Shown: one piece after another, positions 35,592-44,843 of the stretch
How positions within the stretch are numbered: position 1 is the stretch's first letter
Layout: each line of letters starts with the position of its first letter
Assembly: GCA_040752815.1 (NCBI GenBank)
Contig: JBFMGC010000017.1
Coordinates: 1-54,968 of the forward strand
Direction: 5' to 3'
DNA length: 54,968 bases
Origin: Candidatus Zixiibacteriota bacterium
Lineage (GTDB): Bacteria > Zixibacteria > MSB-5A5 > GN15 > FEB-12
Notes under the pieces: generated by a model
What the model was told of the DNA's origin: nothing
Seen by the model: the letters and a program-made list of their open reading frames with translations, nothing else
Database searches by the model: none
Position numbers and translations under genes: made by a program

Positions 35592-36965
35592 ATGGCGTTA
35601 CGCTTCAAGCTAAAATCCAAAAGTCCTGAACTTACTACGGACGGTTGGCGACGCCAAGCCACCGCCCCTTCCCTGCCCGAAGTATTTTCATCGATCTCCG
35701 TGTCCTCGACGGCAAGTTTCTGGAGGAAGCTACTGGCATTCAGCGGCCCCGGTCTCATGGTTGCAGTCGGCTACATGGATCCGGGCAACTGGGCCACCGA
35801 TCTCGCGGGCGGCGCCAGATTCGGATATACCCTGCTCACCGTGATATTGATCTCCAATCTGATGGCCATTCTGCTGCAGCATCTTGCGCTTAAGCTTGGA
35901 GTCGTGTCCGGGCGTGACCTTGCCCAGGCCTGTCGCGACCATTATTCCCGACCGGCCGGGCTGGCCCTCTGGGTCCTGTGCGAGATAGCAATAGCCGCGT
36001 GTGATCTGGCCGAGGTGATTGGGTCAGCGGTCGCTCTCAACCTTCTGTTTGGCATCCCGCTGATTGTCGGAGTCGTTCTTACTGCGCTCGACGTACTCGT
36101 CATCCTCTTCCTGCAAAATCGAGGATTCCGCTACATCGAGTCCATTGTAGCCAGCTTGATCTTAATCATCGGCAGTTGCTTCGCGTACGAACTGGTGGTC
36201 TCGGAGCCGTCGATACGTGCCTTATTCGGCGGCTTGTTGCCGCAACCCAGGATTGTAGCCAACCCCGAAATGCTCTATATTTCGATTGGCATACTCGGGG
36301 CCACTGTCATGCCGCACAATCTATATCTTCATTCCAGTATTGTACAAACCCGTGCGTATCCCCGCGACGACGCCGGCAAGCGGATGGCGATCAAGTACGC
36401 TACGATCGATTCGACGGTGTCGTTGTTGTTCGCGTTTTTTATCAACGCCGCTATTCTGATCCTGAGCGCGGCGGCATTTCACGGGACCGGCCACCAGGAC
36501 GTGGCCGACATCCACGACGCGTACCAGTTGTTGACGCCGGTTTTGGGCGCGGCTATGGCCAGCACGTTTTTCGCCGTTGCCCTGCTGGCATCAGGACAGA
36601 ATTCGACACTCACGGGCACGATGGCTGGTCAGATCGTCATGGAGGGATTTCTAAATATCCGGCTGCGGCCCTGGGTTCGTCGGCTCCTCACAAGACTGAT
36701 TGCGATAGTTCCGGCCATCATAGTCGCGTCGCTTTATGGCGAGAAAGGAATCGGCCAGCTTCTTGTTCTGAGCCAGGTGATTTTATCAATGCAGCTCAGC
36801 TTCGCGGTGGTGCCGTTGGTTATGTTCACCGGCGACAAGCGGAAAATGGGACAGTTCGCGAACCGAACCTGGCTGGGCGTCACGGCATGGGTGATTACAG
36901 TGGTTATAGTCGGGCTGAACGTATATCTTCTCTACCAGACTATGTTAGAATGGCTGTTCAGTTAG
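35592..36965 (+). CDS. Nramp-family divalent metal ion transporter
   Basis: 457 residues from ATG 35592 (a TTG at 35580 is possible). About 11 membrane helices. The first helix contains the metal-site DPGN ([20 protein letters not shown]), and the sixth carries [15 protein letters not shown], both hallmarks of proton-coupled Mn(II)/Fe(II) importers. The DPGN Asp and Asn and the MPH Met are the metal ligands in the family. It follows the DtxR/MntR-type gene with a short gap, indicating manganese or iron uptake under its control. Gene name mntH would fit but the metal is not certain. Confidence 0.93.
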   Translation: MALRFKLKSKSPELTTDGWRRQATAPSLPEVFSSISVSSTASFWRKLLAFSGPGLMVAVGYMDPGNWATDLAGGARFGYTLLTVILISNLMAILLQHLALKLGVVSGRDLAQACRDHYSRPAGLALWVLCEIAIAACDLAEVIGSAVALNLLFGIPLIVGVVLTALDVLVILFLQNRGFRYIESIVASLILIIGSCFAYELVVSEPSIRALFGGLLPQPRIVANPEMLYISIGILGATVMPHNLYLHSSIVQTRAYPRDDAGKRMAIKYATIDSTVSLLFAFFINAAILILSAAAFHGTGHQDVADIHDAYQLLTPVLGAAMASTFFAVALLASGQNSTLTGTMAGQIVMEGFLNIRLRPWVRRLLTRLIAIVPAIIVASLYGEKGIGQLLVLSQVILSMQLSFAVVPLVMFTGDKRKMGQFANRTWLGVTAWVITVVIVGLNVYLLYQTMLEWLFS

Positions 36966-36985
36966 CCGTCTGAAGGGAAGCGAAG

Positions 36986-37399
36986 ATGTACAAGCACATA
37001 CTCGTCCCGCTGGAGAATACACCGACCGACGCCGTGATTCTGGCTCATGTGCGGGAACTGGCGCGGCATCTGAACTCCCGGCTGACGCTAATTCATGTCG
37101 CCGACGGATTTCAGGCCAGACATCAAAAGCAGCTTGGCGAATCGGAGGAGATGAGGCGTGATCGCGCCTATCTCGATAAACGTGAACAGGAACTTCGGGA
37201 CGATGGCTTCGCAGCCGGCGCGATACTTACATGGGGAGAGCCCGCAGCTCGCATTATAGAGGCGGCTGAGTCCAACCACTGTGACCTGATCGCCATGGCC
37301 ACTCACGGGCATCGCCTGTTCGGCGACCTGGTGTTCGGAACGGTGGCCTCGGACGTCCGGCACCGGACACGGATACCGGTTCTCCTGATTAAGGCGTGA
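36986..37399 (+). CDS. Universal stress protein, UspA family
   Basis: 137 residues. Starts YKHILVPLENTPTDA with an alternating strand-helix pattern and ends with the nucleotide-binding loop ATHGHRLFGDLVFGTVASDV and the final strand TRIPVLLIKA. The G-2x-G-9x-G(S/T) loop is approximately kept, so ATP binding is plausible. It follows the Nramp gene by 20 nt, so it belongs to the same transcript and may link metal transport to stress. AAGGGAAGCGAAG precedes the ATG. Confidence 0.9.
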   Translation: MYKHILVPLENTPTDAVILAHVRELARHLNSRLTLIHVADGFQARHQKQLGESEEMRRDRAYLDKREQELRDDGFAAGAILTWGEPAARIIEAAESNHCDLIAMATHGHRLFGDLVFGTVASDVRHRTRIPVLLIKA

Positions 37400-37560
37400 G
37401 CCGGAACCCCCGCAACTTTTACTCATAACCATCGTATGGGGGGAAGCCAAGGTGATTTTCACCTATACAACTTCTGTGGGTTAACTTCGGAGTGTGGGTA
37501 AAGAAGCGTGAGCCGAAGGGGAAATTGTGAGACGAGGCTCTGACCTTGTGGCGGTGTGAA

Positions 37561-37598
37561 GTCGAAACGGCCCCGCCGCGGGCGGGGCTCGTTTCGAC
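37561..37598. repeat. GTCGAAACG-type hairpin repeat, copy 1
   Basis: Arms GTCGAAACG (37561-37569) and CGTTTCGAC (37590-37598), with an inner GCCCCGCC/GGCGGGGC stem. A related copy in the opposite orientation lies at 49942-49973. It is 7 nt from the stop of the papain-like gene and could also serve as a terminator. Confidence 0.65.
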
Positions 37599-37605
37599 CT
37601 ACAAT

Positions 37606-40467
37606 TCAAAGGCAATCCGGCAGGCCGAGCGCCGCGCCGGTTATGAACAAATAGTCGATCAGAATCGTAATGTCACCAATCGAGATGTCTTCACAGGTTG
37701 CGTTGAGCCCTCCGGACTGATTGATATCCGCTTCGGTCAGGCAGTCCAGAACGCCGACACATGATCCGGAGATAAACTTGGCGTCAATCATTACCGTGAC
37801 GTCGCCGATAGTCGGCTCGTCCTCGCCGCTCATATTGGCGTCGCCGACCCTGTTACGGCAGCAGGTCTGGCAGACATCGCCGCATTCCGGATCCTGGGCG
37901 TAGGGCCCGGCCGGGCAGTTGCCGTCGGTGTCGGTCTGAGCTGGGTTCGGCTCGTTCCGGCAGTTGTCGCACACATCCCCAACTCCGTCGCCGTCGGTAT
38001 CGGCCTGATCGGGGTTGGCGAAAGTCGGACAGTTGTCGATTCCGCAGATACCGCCCGGTCCGCCGGGGTCGCCCACGCCGTCGCCGTCGGAGTCGGCGCA
38101 CGCCGCGTTCAGTATGACCGTCATCTTCTGGCCTGAATAGCTCACTCCGCCCAGATCAAGATCCCCGTCGCCATCCATATCCGAGGCCAGCCCTGCCTGG
38201 TAATTGCCAGTGCCGAGCATCAGAATGGCACCGAATGCGCCGTCGCCGTCGTTTATGAAGACACCGATCCCGGTGCTGCCGTAAACCGCTATATCGGGAT
38301 GAGTGTCGCCGTTGACATCCGCAGTACAGACCGCTTCCGGTTTGAGTGTGCCGGTAGTAAGCGTCGTCGTATTGTAAGAGCCGATACCCGCTTTCAGTAA
38401 CACCGACACCGAGCTGCCCGAGTAATTTGCTGTTATGGGGTCGAGATTGGTGTCGCCGTTGACATCGGCCACAGCCACCGAGCGGGGCCCGTCACCCACG
38501 GCGTAGCGGGATTCCGAGTCAAAAGTTCCGGGGCCGTCATTCCAGAGTATCACGAGTTCGTCGGTCGAATACGCGGGGTAGCCGAGATCAAAGTCGCCGT
38601 CACCGTCGAAATCTGCCGTGGAAAGCATATAAGGAAGGCCGGTCGCGGGCCGTTGGGCCATCGTGCCAAACGAACCGGAGCCCAGGTTGAAGTGCAGGCG
38701 CACGGCGGAAGCGTCGCTGCTGGCGGCGGCCAGATCAATGTCGCCATCGGCATCGAAGTCAGCGGCGACAACCGAGCGCGGGGCATTCACTGTCACGACC
38801 GGCGCGGCCGCACCAAACGTGCCGTCGCCGTTATTCAGCAGAACCGAAAGCGTGTTGGATTGTGAGTTGGCCGCCGCCAAATCAGGGTGGCCGTCGCCGT
38901 TCAGGTCGGCGGCGACCACCGAGCGCGGACCGTTCTGGACAACGTAATTGGTCGACACGCCTAAAGTCCCATCGCCGTTAGCGAGACGAACCGTCAGGCT
39001 GGCGGCCGACGCATTGGCCGAGATCAGATCGGCTGAGCCGTCACCGTTGAGATCGGCTGAGGATATCCATAGGGGGCCCTGTGCCGTGGCATAGTCAGCA
39101 GGCGCGCCAAATGCGCCGGTGCCGTAGGCGACCGCGGTCGTGTATGACCAGGAGTGACCATGAAGGAGGCAGAGTCCGGAGGCGCTCTCGCAGCCGGGAG
39201 TCATAATCACGGAAACCTGCTCGCCGGCCATGAAATCGGACGCCGGGTCAAGGGTTACCGACCGGGACGGGTTGTCATAGGCGATCGCCACGTTGTGGCG
39301 GCCTGATACGCTTGCATAGACGAAAGCGTTTGCTGCCGCGATGGTAGCTGGATCCATGTCACAACTGAAGCCGGCAATTACGTTTGCCGACGTGGGCGCA
39401 TCGGTGTCGTTGATGGACGGTAATGTCGGCGTGCAGACTGGATAGGCGATGCCGATCGGTTCGAGATAGTAAATCCATGACTCACATCCCACCTCGTTGA
39501 CACCCATCCGAATGCGGAACCAGCCGCGCTGGCCATTAGGACCTAACTCGCCCCAGTCGGTCCCCCAGGAGTTTTTGACCAACCAGCAGTTCGTGGCGTT
39601 GTCCCAGCCATAAACGGTCACCAGGTGACCACCCTCATACGCACCGCTCACGTATTCATAGACCCCGCCCACATACGAGTTGAAATCTTCATAGACGTCC
39701 ATGTGTGCCGCGACCGGACCGGACTGCACGATATGGTTCTTGATCGTCTCAATTGAGGGGTAGGAGAAATTCCCGTAGGTCGACAGGTCGTAGGCGCGCA
39801 AGGCCCAATCATCGCAGCGATTATCGCACGGCGGCACCGAACCGCCACCCGACACGTAGGGAAAACAGGCTTCGTCGGGGTTTCCATTGTCCATGAACAT
39901 GCTCATGACCCAATCGGCGTTGGCGCCATCGCATGACCCCCGCCAGCAGGAAACCATGTTCTGCTCCGACACGTCCACGAACATATTCGGCTGGTTCAAA
40001 CGTATGCGCAGGCGGGCCTCGAACATGGCCGACGTGGCAAACGCCCAGCAGCTTCCGCATCCCCCCTGATCCTTGATTGACGTCATCCAGTTCCAACCCA
40101 GGTAGTTTCCCCAGGTGAACGCCGGCGGAGCGGCGGCCTGATCGCCCGGTTGCGGAACCGGCCTGACGTCCGGGGCGGTACGGTCTACTATGCTGCCGAG
40201 GGCAGCCCGGCGCTCGTCAACGGACATGCGTGTTCGCGACGTTTCCCCGGCGGTCCAGGAGGCCCCTTTGGCGTCGATGGCCTGGCGAATTCGGTCGACA
40301 TCGTAGGCAGTCATTTGCCCAAGTAGAGCCGGAGTGAACAAAACGGCGACGAGCGCCGCAATATACAGAGTCACAAAAGCGCGACGCTTGTCCGGGCATC
40401 GTGAGTGAACAAGAGGGCAGGTGCTACTTTGAGTGCGCCTCGAAACAGGAACTAACCAATACCACAT
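37606..40467 (-). CDS. Secreted papain-family cysteine protease with FG-GAP repeats and dockerin
   Basis: 953 residues from ATG 40467 (CAGGAG 6 nt upstream). Signal segment LYIAALVAVLFTPALLG (about 34-50), short propeptide, then a C1A peptidase domain with oxyanion Gln134, Cys140 (GGCGSCWAF), His281 (GGHLVTVYGW) and Asn299 (VKNSWGTDWG). An Ig-like stretch (about 345-440) follows, then FG-GAP/VCBS repeats (SADLNGDGSADLISA, AADLNGDGHPDLAAA, ADFDADGDIDLAAA), thrombospondin type 3 calcium repeats (DTDGDGVGDVCDNC), and two dockerin-like units (IGDVTVMIDAKFISG, IGDITILIDYLFITG). All catalytic residues are present. It probably works outside the cell and docks to a surface partner. Confidence 0.92.
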   Translation of the reverse strand: MWYWLVPVSRRTQSSTCPLVHSRCPDKRRAFVTLYIAALVAVLFTPALLGQMTAYDVDRIRQAIDAKGASWTAGETSRTRMSVDERRAALGSIVDRTAPDVRPVPQPGDQAAAPPAFTWGNYLGWNWMTSIKDQGGCGSCWAFATSAMFEARLRIRLNQPNMFVDVSEQNMVSCWRGSCDGANADWVMSMFMDNGNPDEACFPYVSGGGSVPPCDNRCDDWALRAYDLSTYGNFSYPSIETIKNHIVQSGPVAAHMDVYEDFNSYVGGVYEYVSGAYEGGHLVTVYGWDNATNCWLVKNSWGTDWGELGPNGQRGWFRIRMGVNEVGCESWIYYLEPIGIAYPVCTPTLPSINDTDAPTSANVIAGFSCDMDPATIAAANAFVYASVSGRHNVAIAYDNPSRSVTLDPASDFMAGEQVSVIMTPGCESASGLCLLHGHSWSYTTAVAYGTGAFGAPADYATAQGPLWISSADLNGDGSADLISANASAASLTVRLANGDGTLGVSTNYVVQNGPRSVVAADLNGDGHPDLAAANSQSNTLSVLLNNGDGTFGAAAPVVTVNAPRSVVAADFDADGDIDLAAASSDASAVRLHFNLGSGSFGTMAQRPATGLPYMLSTADFDGDGDFDLGYPAYSTDELVILWNDGPGTFDSESRYAVGDGPRSVAVADVNGDTNLDPITANYSGSSVSVLLKAGIGSYNTTTLTTGTLKPEAVCTADVNGDTHPDIAVYGSTGIGVFINDGDGAFGAILMLGTGNYQAGLASDMDGDGDLDLGGVSYSGQKMTVILNAACADSDGDGVGDPGGPGGICGIDNCPTFANPDQADTDGDGVGDVCDNCRNEPNPAQTDTDGNCPAGPYAQDPECGDVCQTCCRNRVGDANMSGEDEPTIGDVTVMIDAKFISGSCVGVLDCLTEADINQSGGLNATCEDISIGDITILIDYLFITGAALGLPDCL

Positions 40468-40948
40468 CGTCTACTCCTGATGAGAACGTTTCAGCTGATT
40501 CTAACCACAAAGCCTATTCAGTAGTTATCGGCGCCAAGCCCAGGCGGTGTAACGAGGGATCAGGTCATAGGATTCCTTCTTCCAGTCTGCCGGAGGCCAT
40601 GAGCGACAGTAAAACCGTCATGCGTGTACCCACTGATGTGTTCGCAGACAAAATAGCGTTCGCCTACGGGTCATACAAGGACTTATTTGGAGTTGATTGG
40701 CGCGGCGGGATTCGCGATGGCAGAGCTGTGGATCGAGTTTCGAGTATTGACCATAGGAGCGAGAAACCGGACGTCGTTTTTTCCGCCAGAGTCATCGCCT
40801 TCCCACCCGCAAGCGGGTGGGCCACGGGGTCGACAGAACGCCCGCCGCTAATCCCCCACTTTTAGAGTTGCCTTTTGACCCTGGCAATAGCAACTTGAGT
40901 CGGCGCTAAGCGTATACCGGAGTAGTCCCTAATCAGCGAACAGGCGAT
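40468..40948. other. Intergenic region between divergent genes
   Basis: No convincing gene. A rightward frame (40401-40865) has no ribosome site, overlaps the protease 5' end on the other strand, and runs through the hairpin repeat at 40802-40821. The region presumably holds divergent promoters, not assignable with confidence. Confidence 0.4.
40802..40821. repeat. GGGTGGG-type hairpin repeat
   Basis: Perfect 9-bp dyad CCCACCCGC-AA-GCGGGTGGG, the best copy of the family seen also at 24977, 34743, 50028 and 50846. Confidence 0.65.
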
Positions 40949-42196
40949 ATGAAGATCCACGTACTTTGCGCGAACGCGGGATTTTTCGGCGCGATAGCAC
41001 TCGGCCTGGCCTGGCCGGCCGGCGCTACGACCTATCAGTGCGGCGACAACGTGCACATCTCGCCGCTGCATGAAATCGCGGACGATTTCTACACGTTTTC
41101 AGACGACACCCGTGTCGACGGTACGATCATCGGCGACCTGGTCGCCATCAGCGCCCAGACGACCATCAAAGGGAACATCCTGCGCTCGGCCAACCTGGTC
41201 GGTCGCTATGGTGACCACAACGGGTCAGTTGACGGCTCCCTGCGTTTTTTCGGAGACCGTCTGTCGGTCGGGGGACGGGTGGGCGGCTCGGTGTTGTTCC
41301 TCGGGCGCAAGCTCCTGGTCAGCCAGGGTTCGCTAGTGGAGAAAGATATCAACGCGGCCGGGGCGGAGGTCATGATCGAGGGGAATGTGCTGGGTAAAGT
41401 GACCTGCGCCGCAGAAACCGTGAGAATCAGCGGTCAGGTCGGCGGCGATGTGTCGGTCGAGGGAGAGAAAATCATCCTCTCACCGCCGGCGGTCATAAGG
41501 GGTAATCTTCTTTACACCACCGAGCGCGAGGACCAGCTCACTGTCGAGCCTGGGGTCACAGTGATCGGCACGACCACCTGGCAGGACTGCAAGACCAAGG
41601 TAGATGAGGATGAGGAGTCGTCTGTACTCAGTGAAGCAGCTTACCGCATCTCCGCGCTACTGGCAGCATTCTTCTTTGGCGTGATCATGATCGGCCTGTT
41701 CAGGCCATACGCGCAGGAATCGATGAATCAGTTGACTTCGCGCTCCACCACAAGCGTCGCGGCAGGTCTGCTGGTGGGACTCGGCCTCGTGCTGGCAGTG
41801 GTGGTTCTTTTCCTGGCTCTGATCGGCACGCTGCTGGGAAATATCCTCCTGCACGGAAGTCTCGCGGTTATCGGCGTGATGCTGCTGATACTCTCAATCC
41901 TTTTGATCCCCATTTCGAGTTTCGTCACTGTTTCCGGCGCGGTAGTGTTCTACACCGGCAAGGTTGTGATCGCGCTGGCCGTTGGGTATCTGGTCCTTAA
42001 GGGACTGCGACCGGGTATCTCCAGACTCAGCAAGGGGGCGCTTCTGCTGGGGTTAGTCATTATAAGTATCGGTGTCGCCCTGCCGTATGTGGGGCCGCTC
42101 ATATACATGCTGGTGTCTCTGGTGGGAGCGGGGGCTATTATCCTCGGCGTAAGGAATTGCCAGCGGGATAAGGGAACGGCAGCGGGAAACGTCTAA
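40949..42196 (+). CDS. Bactofilin-like polymer domain fused to a membrane domain
   Basis: 415 residues. Signal-like start (FFGAIALGLAWPAGA), then residues about 35-195 made of short repeated strands (VDGTIIGDLVAISAQTTIKG, GNVLGKVTCAAETVRISG, GGDVSVEGEKIILSPPAVI), the pattern of polymer-forming bactofilin/right-handed helix domains. An acidic linker (KVDEDEESS) leads to about six membrane helices in residues 235-400. Bactofilins normally are cytoplasmic filaments; here the beta part follows a signal peptide and would face outward. Likely envelope organisation. A response regulator follows 94 nt later. Confidence 0.82.
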   Translation: MKIHVLCANAGFFGAIALGLAWPAGATTYQCGDNVHISPLHEIADDFYTFSDDTRVDGTIIGDLVAISAQTTIKGNILRSANLVGRYGDHNGSVDGSLRFFGDRLSVGGRVGGSVLFLGRKLLVSQGSLVEKDINAAGAEVMIEGNVLGKVTCAAETVRISGQVGGDVSVEGEKIILSPPAVIRGNLLYTTEREDQLTVEPGVTVIGTTTWQDCKTKVDEDEESSVLSEAAYRISALLAAFFFGVIMIGLFRPYAQESMNQLTSRSTTSVAAGLLVGLGLVLAVVVLFLALIGTLLGNILLHGSLAVIGVMLLILSILLIPISSFVTVSGAVVFYTGKVVIALAVGYLVLKGLRPGISRLSKGALLLGLVIISIGVALPYVGPLIYMLVSLVGAGAIILGVRNCQRDKGTAAGNV

Positions 42197-42290
42197 AGTC
42201 ATTCTGACCGGCACCCGATACTCAATCGAAGAGGTTTCACTCCAATAGCTCGCTGCAAGCTGCGCGAGACAACAAGGATGGACTGTCCCC

Positions 42291-43043
42291 ATGAAGGCCC
42301 TGCTGATAGCCCGCAACAACGAGCGTTGGAACGAGATAAGCCGCTGGCTGCACAAAACGAGATGGACAGTACAAAACGTCCCCTCCTGCCGACTCGGTCT
42401 GAAAGCCATCCAGGCCGACCCGGAGATCGATCTGGTGCTGATCGACGGCGCCGGGGCTGAAAACTACGGGCTGTCATTCGTGAACGCAATCAAGCGGGAC
42501 CATCGTCTCTATTCGATACCCGTCATTGTCGGGGGTCACGATATCTCCGAAGATCTTGTGGCTCAATATGGAGCTCTTGGTGTAGACAACATAATCCTGC
42601 TGCCGACCAGCCGTGAGACGTTCGAAGCCAAGGTCCTCAGGGCGATGCAGAGCGGCAAACCGAATGTACTGGTGGTCGATGACGACTCGGCCATACGTGA
42701 ACTCGTTTCCGATTTCCTGGTGCTGGAACGGTATCGGCCGCTGCAGGCCGAAAGTGTCGATCAGGCGCTGGCTGTGCTGGAAAAGGGTCCGGTCGACGTA
42801 GTCATAACGGATATAATGATGCCGGGGAAGACCGGGCTCGACCTGCTGGTTCATGTCAAGCAAACCTATCCGGACATACCGGTGATCATGATTACCGGCC
42901 ATGTCGGCCAGTACACGCCGGACAAAGTGATAGCGATGGGGGCCGACGGCTATTTTGCCAAACCGTTCCACAATCTGGAACTCGTTTATACGCTGCGCAA
43001 GGTGCGCCGCGACCGACCTAAAGTGCGCGTGACCACCGCGTAG
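42291..43043 (+). CDS. Tandem receiver-domain response regulator
   Basis: 250 residues, no output domain. The N-terminal half (1-115) is a degenerate receiver (VLIDGAGAENYG around the acceptor position). The C-terminal half (about 122-250) is a full receiver: VLVVDDDSAIRE, acceptor Asp in ITDIMMPGKTG, MITGH and the KPF motif. Single-output-free regulators of this kind act through protein contact. No kinase or target is adjacent except the membrane bactofilin-like gene upstream and the STAS gene across the convergent boundary. Confidence 0.88.
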   Translation: MKALLIARNNERWNEISRWLHKTRWTVQNVPSCRLGLKAIQADPEIDLVLIDGAGAENYGLSFVNAIKRDHRLYSIPVIVGGHDISEDLVAQYGALGVDNIILLPTSRETFEAKVLRAMQSGKPNVLVVDDDSAIRELVSDFLVLERYRPLQAESVDQALAVLEKGPVDVVITDIMMPGKTGLDLLVHVKQTYPDIPVIMITGHVGQYTPDKVIAMGADGYFAKPFHNLELVYTLRKVRRDRPKVRVTTA

Positions 43044-43178
43044 GGGGGAATCCCGCCTGCGGCGGGCCGCATACGATAGCGAGCGAACGACAATTCTGCC
43101 ACGAGTGGCGGGTATGAAGCAAACCCGCCCCACGTGGTCCACATGACGGCCTCCGCCTTGCCGGGAGGTATCACAGAA

Positions 43179-43203
43179 GAGGCCCTGTCGATGACAGGGC
43201 CTC
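43179..43203. terminator. Perfect hairpin between convergent genes, probable bidirectional terminator
   Basis: 11-bp arms GAGGCCCTGTC/GACAGGGCCTC with a GAT loop. It lies 31 nt after the STAS stop (minus strand) and 136 nt after the receiver gene. T-tracts are poor on both sides, so efficiency is uncertain. Confidence 0.55.
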
Positions 43204-43233
43204 CGGTGGGTGATTGGGGGTTGCGATGGGAAA

Positions 43234-43569
43234 TCAGAATGACTTTAGCGCCGCCGCCTGGCTGTCGAAATGCTCGAATACGGTGATTAGGCGGGTCATG
43301 GTCAGGATCGACTCGATATTGGTGATGTTGGCCAGCACCAGCCGTCCCTTAGCGTTCTTAACCGTGGTAAGCGCGGAGATCAGCATGCCGAGACCCACGG
43401 AGTTCATCCATTCAACACTCTTAAGATCGATGACAAACTGCCGTTTGCCGGCTTGGATATACTCGTGCAGCTTGCCGTGAAACATGGTGGTTTCCTCGCC
43501 GCCCATGATTTTTCCGGACAGCTCGAGCACGATAACGCCTTTTTCGCTCTCGAAATCCTTGAACTTCAT
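43234..43569 (-). CDS. STAS-domain protein, anti-sigma factor antagonist type
   Basis: 111 residues, a complete STAS fold like SpoIIAA/RsbV. Starts MKFKDFESEKGVIVLELSGK, with FVIDLKSVEWMNSVGLGML carrying the conserved Asp and the phosphorylatable Ser (MNS) and the final helix (ITVFEHFDSQAAAL). In the family an anti-sigma kinase phosphorylates this Ser, which controls partner-switching; no RsbW-type kinase or sigma factor gene is nearby. It could work with the kinase/phosphatase systems elsewhere. AAGG lies upstream of the ATG. Confidence 0.92.
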   Translation of the reverse strand: MKFKDFESEKGVIVLELSGKIMGGEETTMFHGKLHEYIQAGKRQFVIDLKSVEWMNSVGLGMLISALTTVKNAKGRLVLANITNIESILTMTRLITVFEHFDSQAAALKSF

Positions 43570-43739
43570 CTACCAGTACCTTTATTTGAGCACTTCGCTT
43601 GTTTTCAGATCGGGTAATCGCGACCGGTTTCGGTTTTCCAACAGCTACGGCGCCGGCCGGTTCGTCCCAATATGGACCCGCCATGGCGCCAAAAGCAAGC
43701 GGTTTTTGGGGTTGCGTTGAGCTACGCCGCCGAAAGGCT

Positions 43740-43773
43740 TAGCGCCGCCGGACTTGCAGGTCCAGCGGCGCTA
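43740..43773. repeat. Hairpin after the subtilisin gene
   Basis: Arms TAGCGCCGC/GCGGCGCTA with inner GGACTTGCAGGTCC. It is 9 nt from the minus-strand stop at 43782. No clear T-tract, so a repeat or weak terminator. Confidence 0.5.
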
Positions 43774-43781
43774 GAGGCGAT

Positions 43782-44810
43782 TCAATCGTTATAGGCAAAA
43801 CAAGGCAGGGGGAGTGGTCCCTGGGTTATGAAAAGATGATCGATCAGGAGAGTGACATCACCGATCGATACATCGGCGTCACAATCGGCGTCACCCAGTA
43901 GTAGATCCGGCCAGGGTGGGTACAGGCCGGACATAAACAGATAATCGATCAGAAAGGTGACATCGCCGACTGATACGGAGCCATTATTGTCGGCGTCACC
44001 GCGAGAGATTGACAGAACTGCTCGGAAGGCGTCCAAACGACCGTAGCCGTATTCCCAGTTTCCCGGTGTAATATCTCCCCAGCCAAGGCTTGTGTCGGCA
44101 GAGTTGCGAAGGATGTAATAGACTGCCTGGGCGCTCAGAGTGGGGTCCTTTGACAAGAGCAGGGCGGCAGTGCCGGAGACGAGCGGGCAAGCCGCCGAGG
44201 TCCCACTAAAATGGCAATCGTAATCCACGTCGTTCGCTGATGGCGGGCAATCAGAAAAGAAAATGGTGTTACCACCCCAGTAGTCCATTTGGTCCAACGA
44301 CCAGACAGCAATCGAATTATCGTCACTGGGCGCCACCAAATCGAGTTCGGGTCCGTAACGGCTGTAGGAGCGGCGATAGTCATCCAGACCAATTGCTCCG
44401 ACAGTAAAGCAATAGGGCAACTTGGCCGGGTAACCCACACCGTTGGGATTTGAATAAAACATAGTTGTATTCCCGGAGGAGAATATGACAGGACAGCCAC
44501 GCCCACCCCGGCCAAACAGAGCAGCACGTTCCAACGCGTCGTTGAGCACGGGATATTGAGGCTCGCGGGGATCAGGGTATCCCCAACTATTCGACAAAAT
44601 GTCAGCTCCGTGAGTCCACGCATAGGTCACACCGGCTGCCAGGTCGCTGGCAAATACACCGATATTGTGGTTTGGGGACGCTTCATCATTGAATATCTTA
44701 ATCGGCATCACTAGCACATGAGCGTCCATAGAGATAACACCGCTCGATGTCTGCGCTCCGCCCGCAATGTCGGTTGTATGAGAGGCGGCGACGATGCCGG
44801 CGGTGGACAT
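43782..44810 (-). CDS. Subtilisin-family protease, C-terminal part after an in-frame stop, with dockerins
   Basis: Shares one reading frame with 44844-45653; the sequence between (from 44843: GPRPGQASYHG) is open and only a TAA at 44844-44846 separates them. This part holds the catalytic His (SYHGMSTAGIVAASH, just before the first ATG here) and Ser (GTSAACPLVSGTAALL) of the S8 triad, with SNSWGYPDP and VFSSGN-like segments. It ends with two dockerin-like units (VGDVTFLIDYLFMSG, IGDVTLLIDHLFITQG). Starting at ATG 44810 it would lack the catalytic Asp and the His and have no signal peptide, so it is non-functional alone unless the stop is read through. Confidence 0.8.
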   Translation of the reverse strand: MSTAGIVAASHTTDIAGGAQTSSGVISMDAHVLVMPIKIFNDEASPNHNIGVFASDLAAGVTYAWTHGADILSNSWGYPDPREPQYPVLNDALERAALFGRGGRGCPVIFSSGNTTMFYSNPNGVGYPAKLPYCFTVGAIGLDDYRRSYSRYGPELDLVAPSDDNSIAVWSLDQMDYWGGNTIFFSDCPPSANDVDYDCHFSGTSAACPLVSGTAALLLSKDPTLSAQAVYYILRNSADTSLGWGDITPGNWEYGYGRLDAFRAVLSISRGDADNNGSVSVGDVTFLIDYLFMSGLYPPWPDLLLGDADCDADVSIGDVTLLIDHLFITQGPLPLPCFAYND

Positions 44811-44843
44811 ACCGTGGTAACTCGCTTGTCCGGGCCTCGGACC

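Noticed and set aside
40401-40865. 154-residue rightward frame between the papain-like and bactofilin-like genes
   Set aside because: No ribosome site, overlaps the protease 5' end on the other strand, passes through a hairpin repeat, and its composition is unlike the neighbours.
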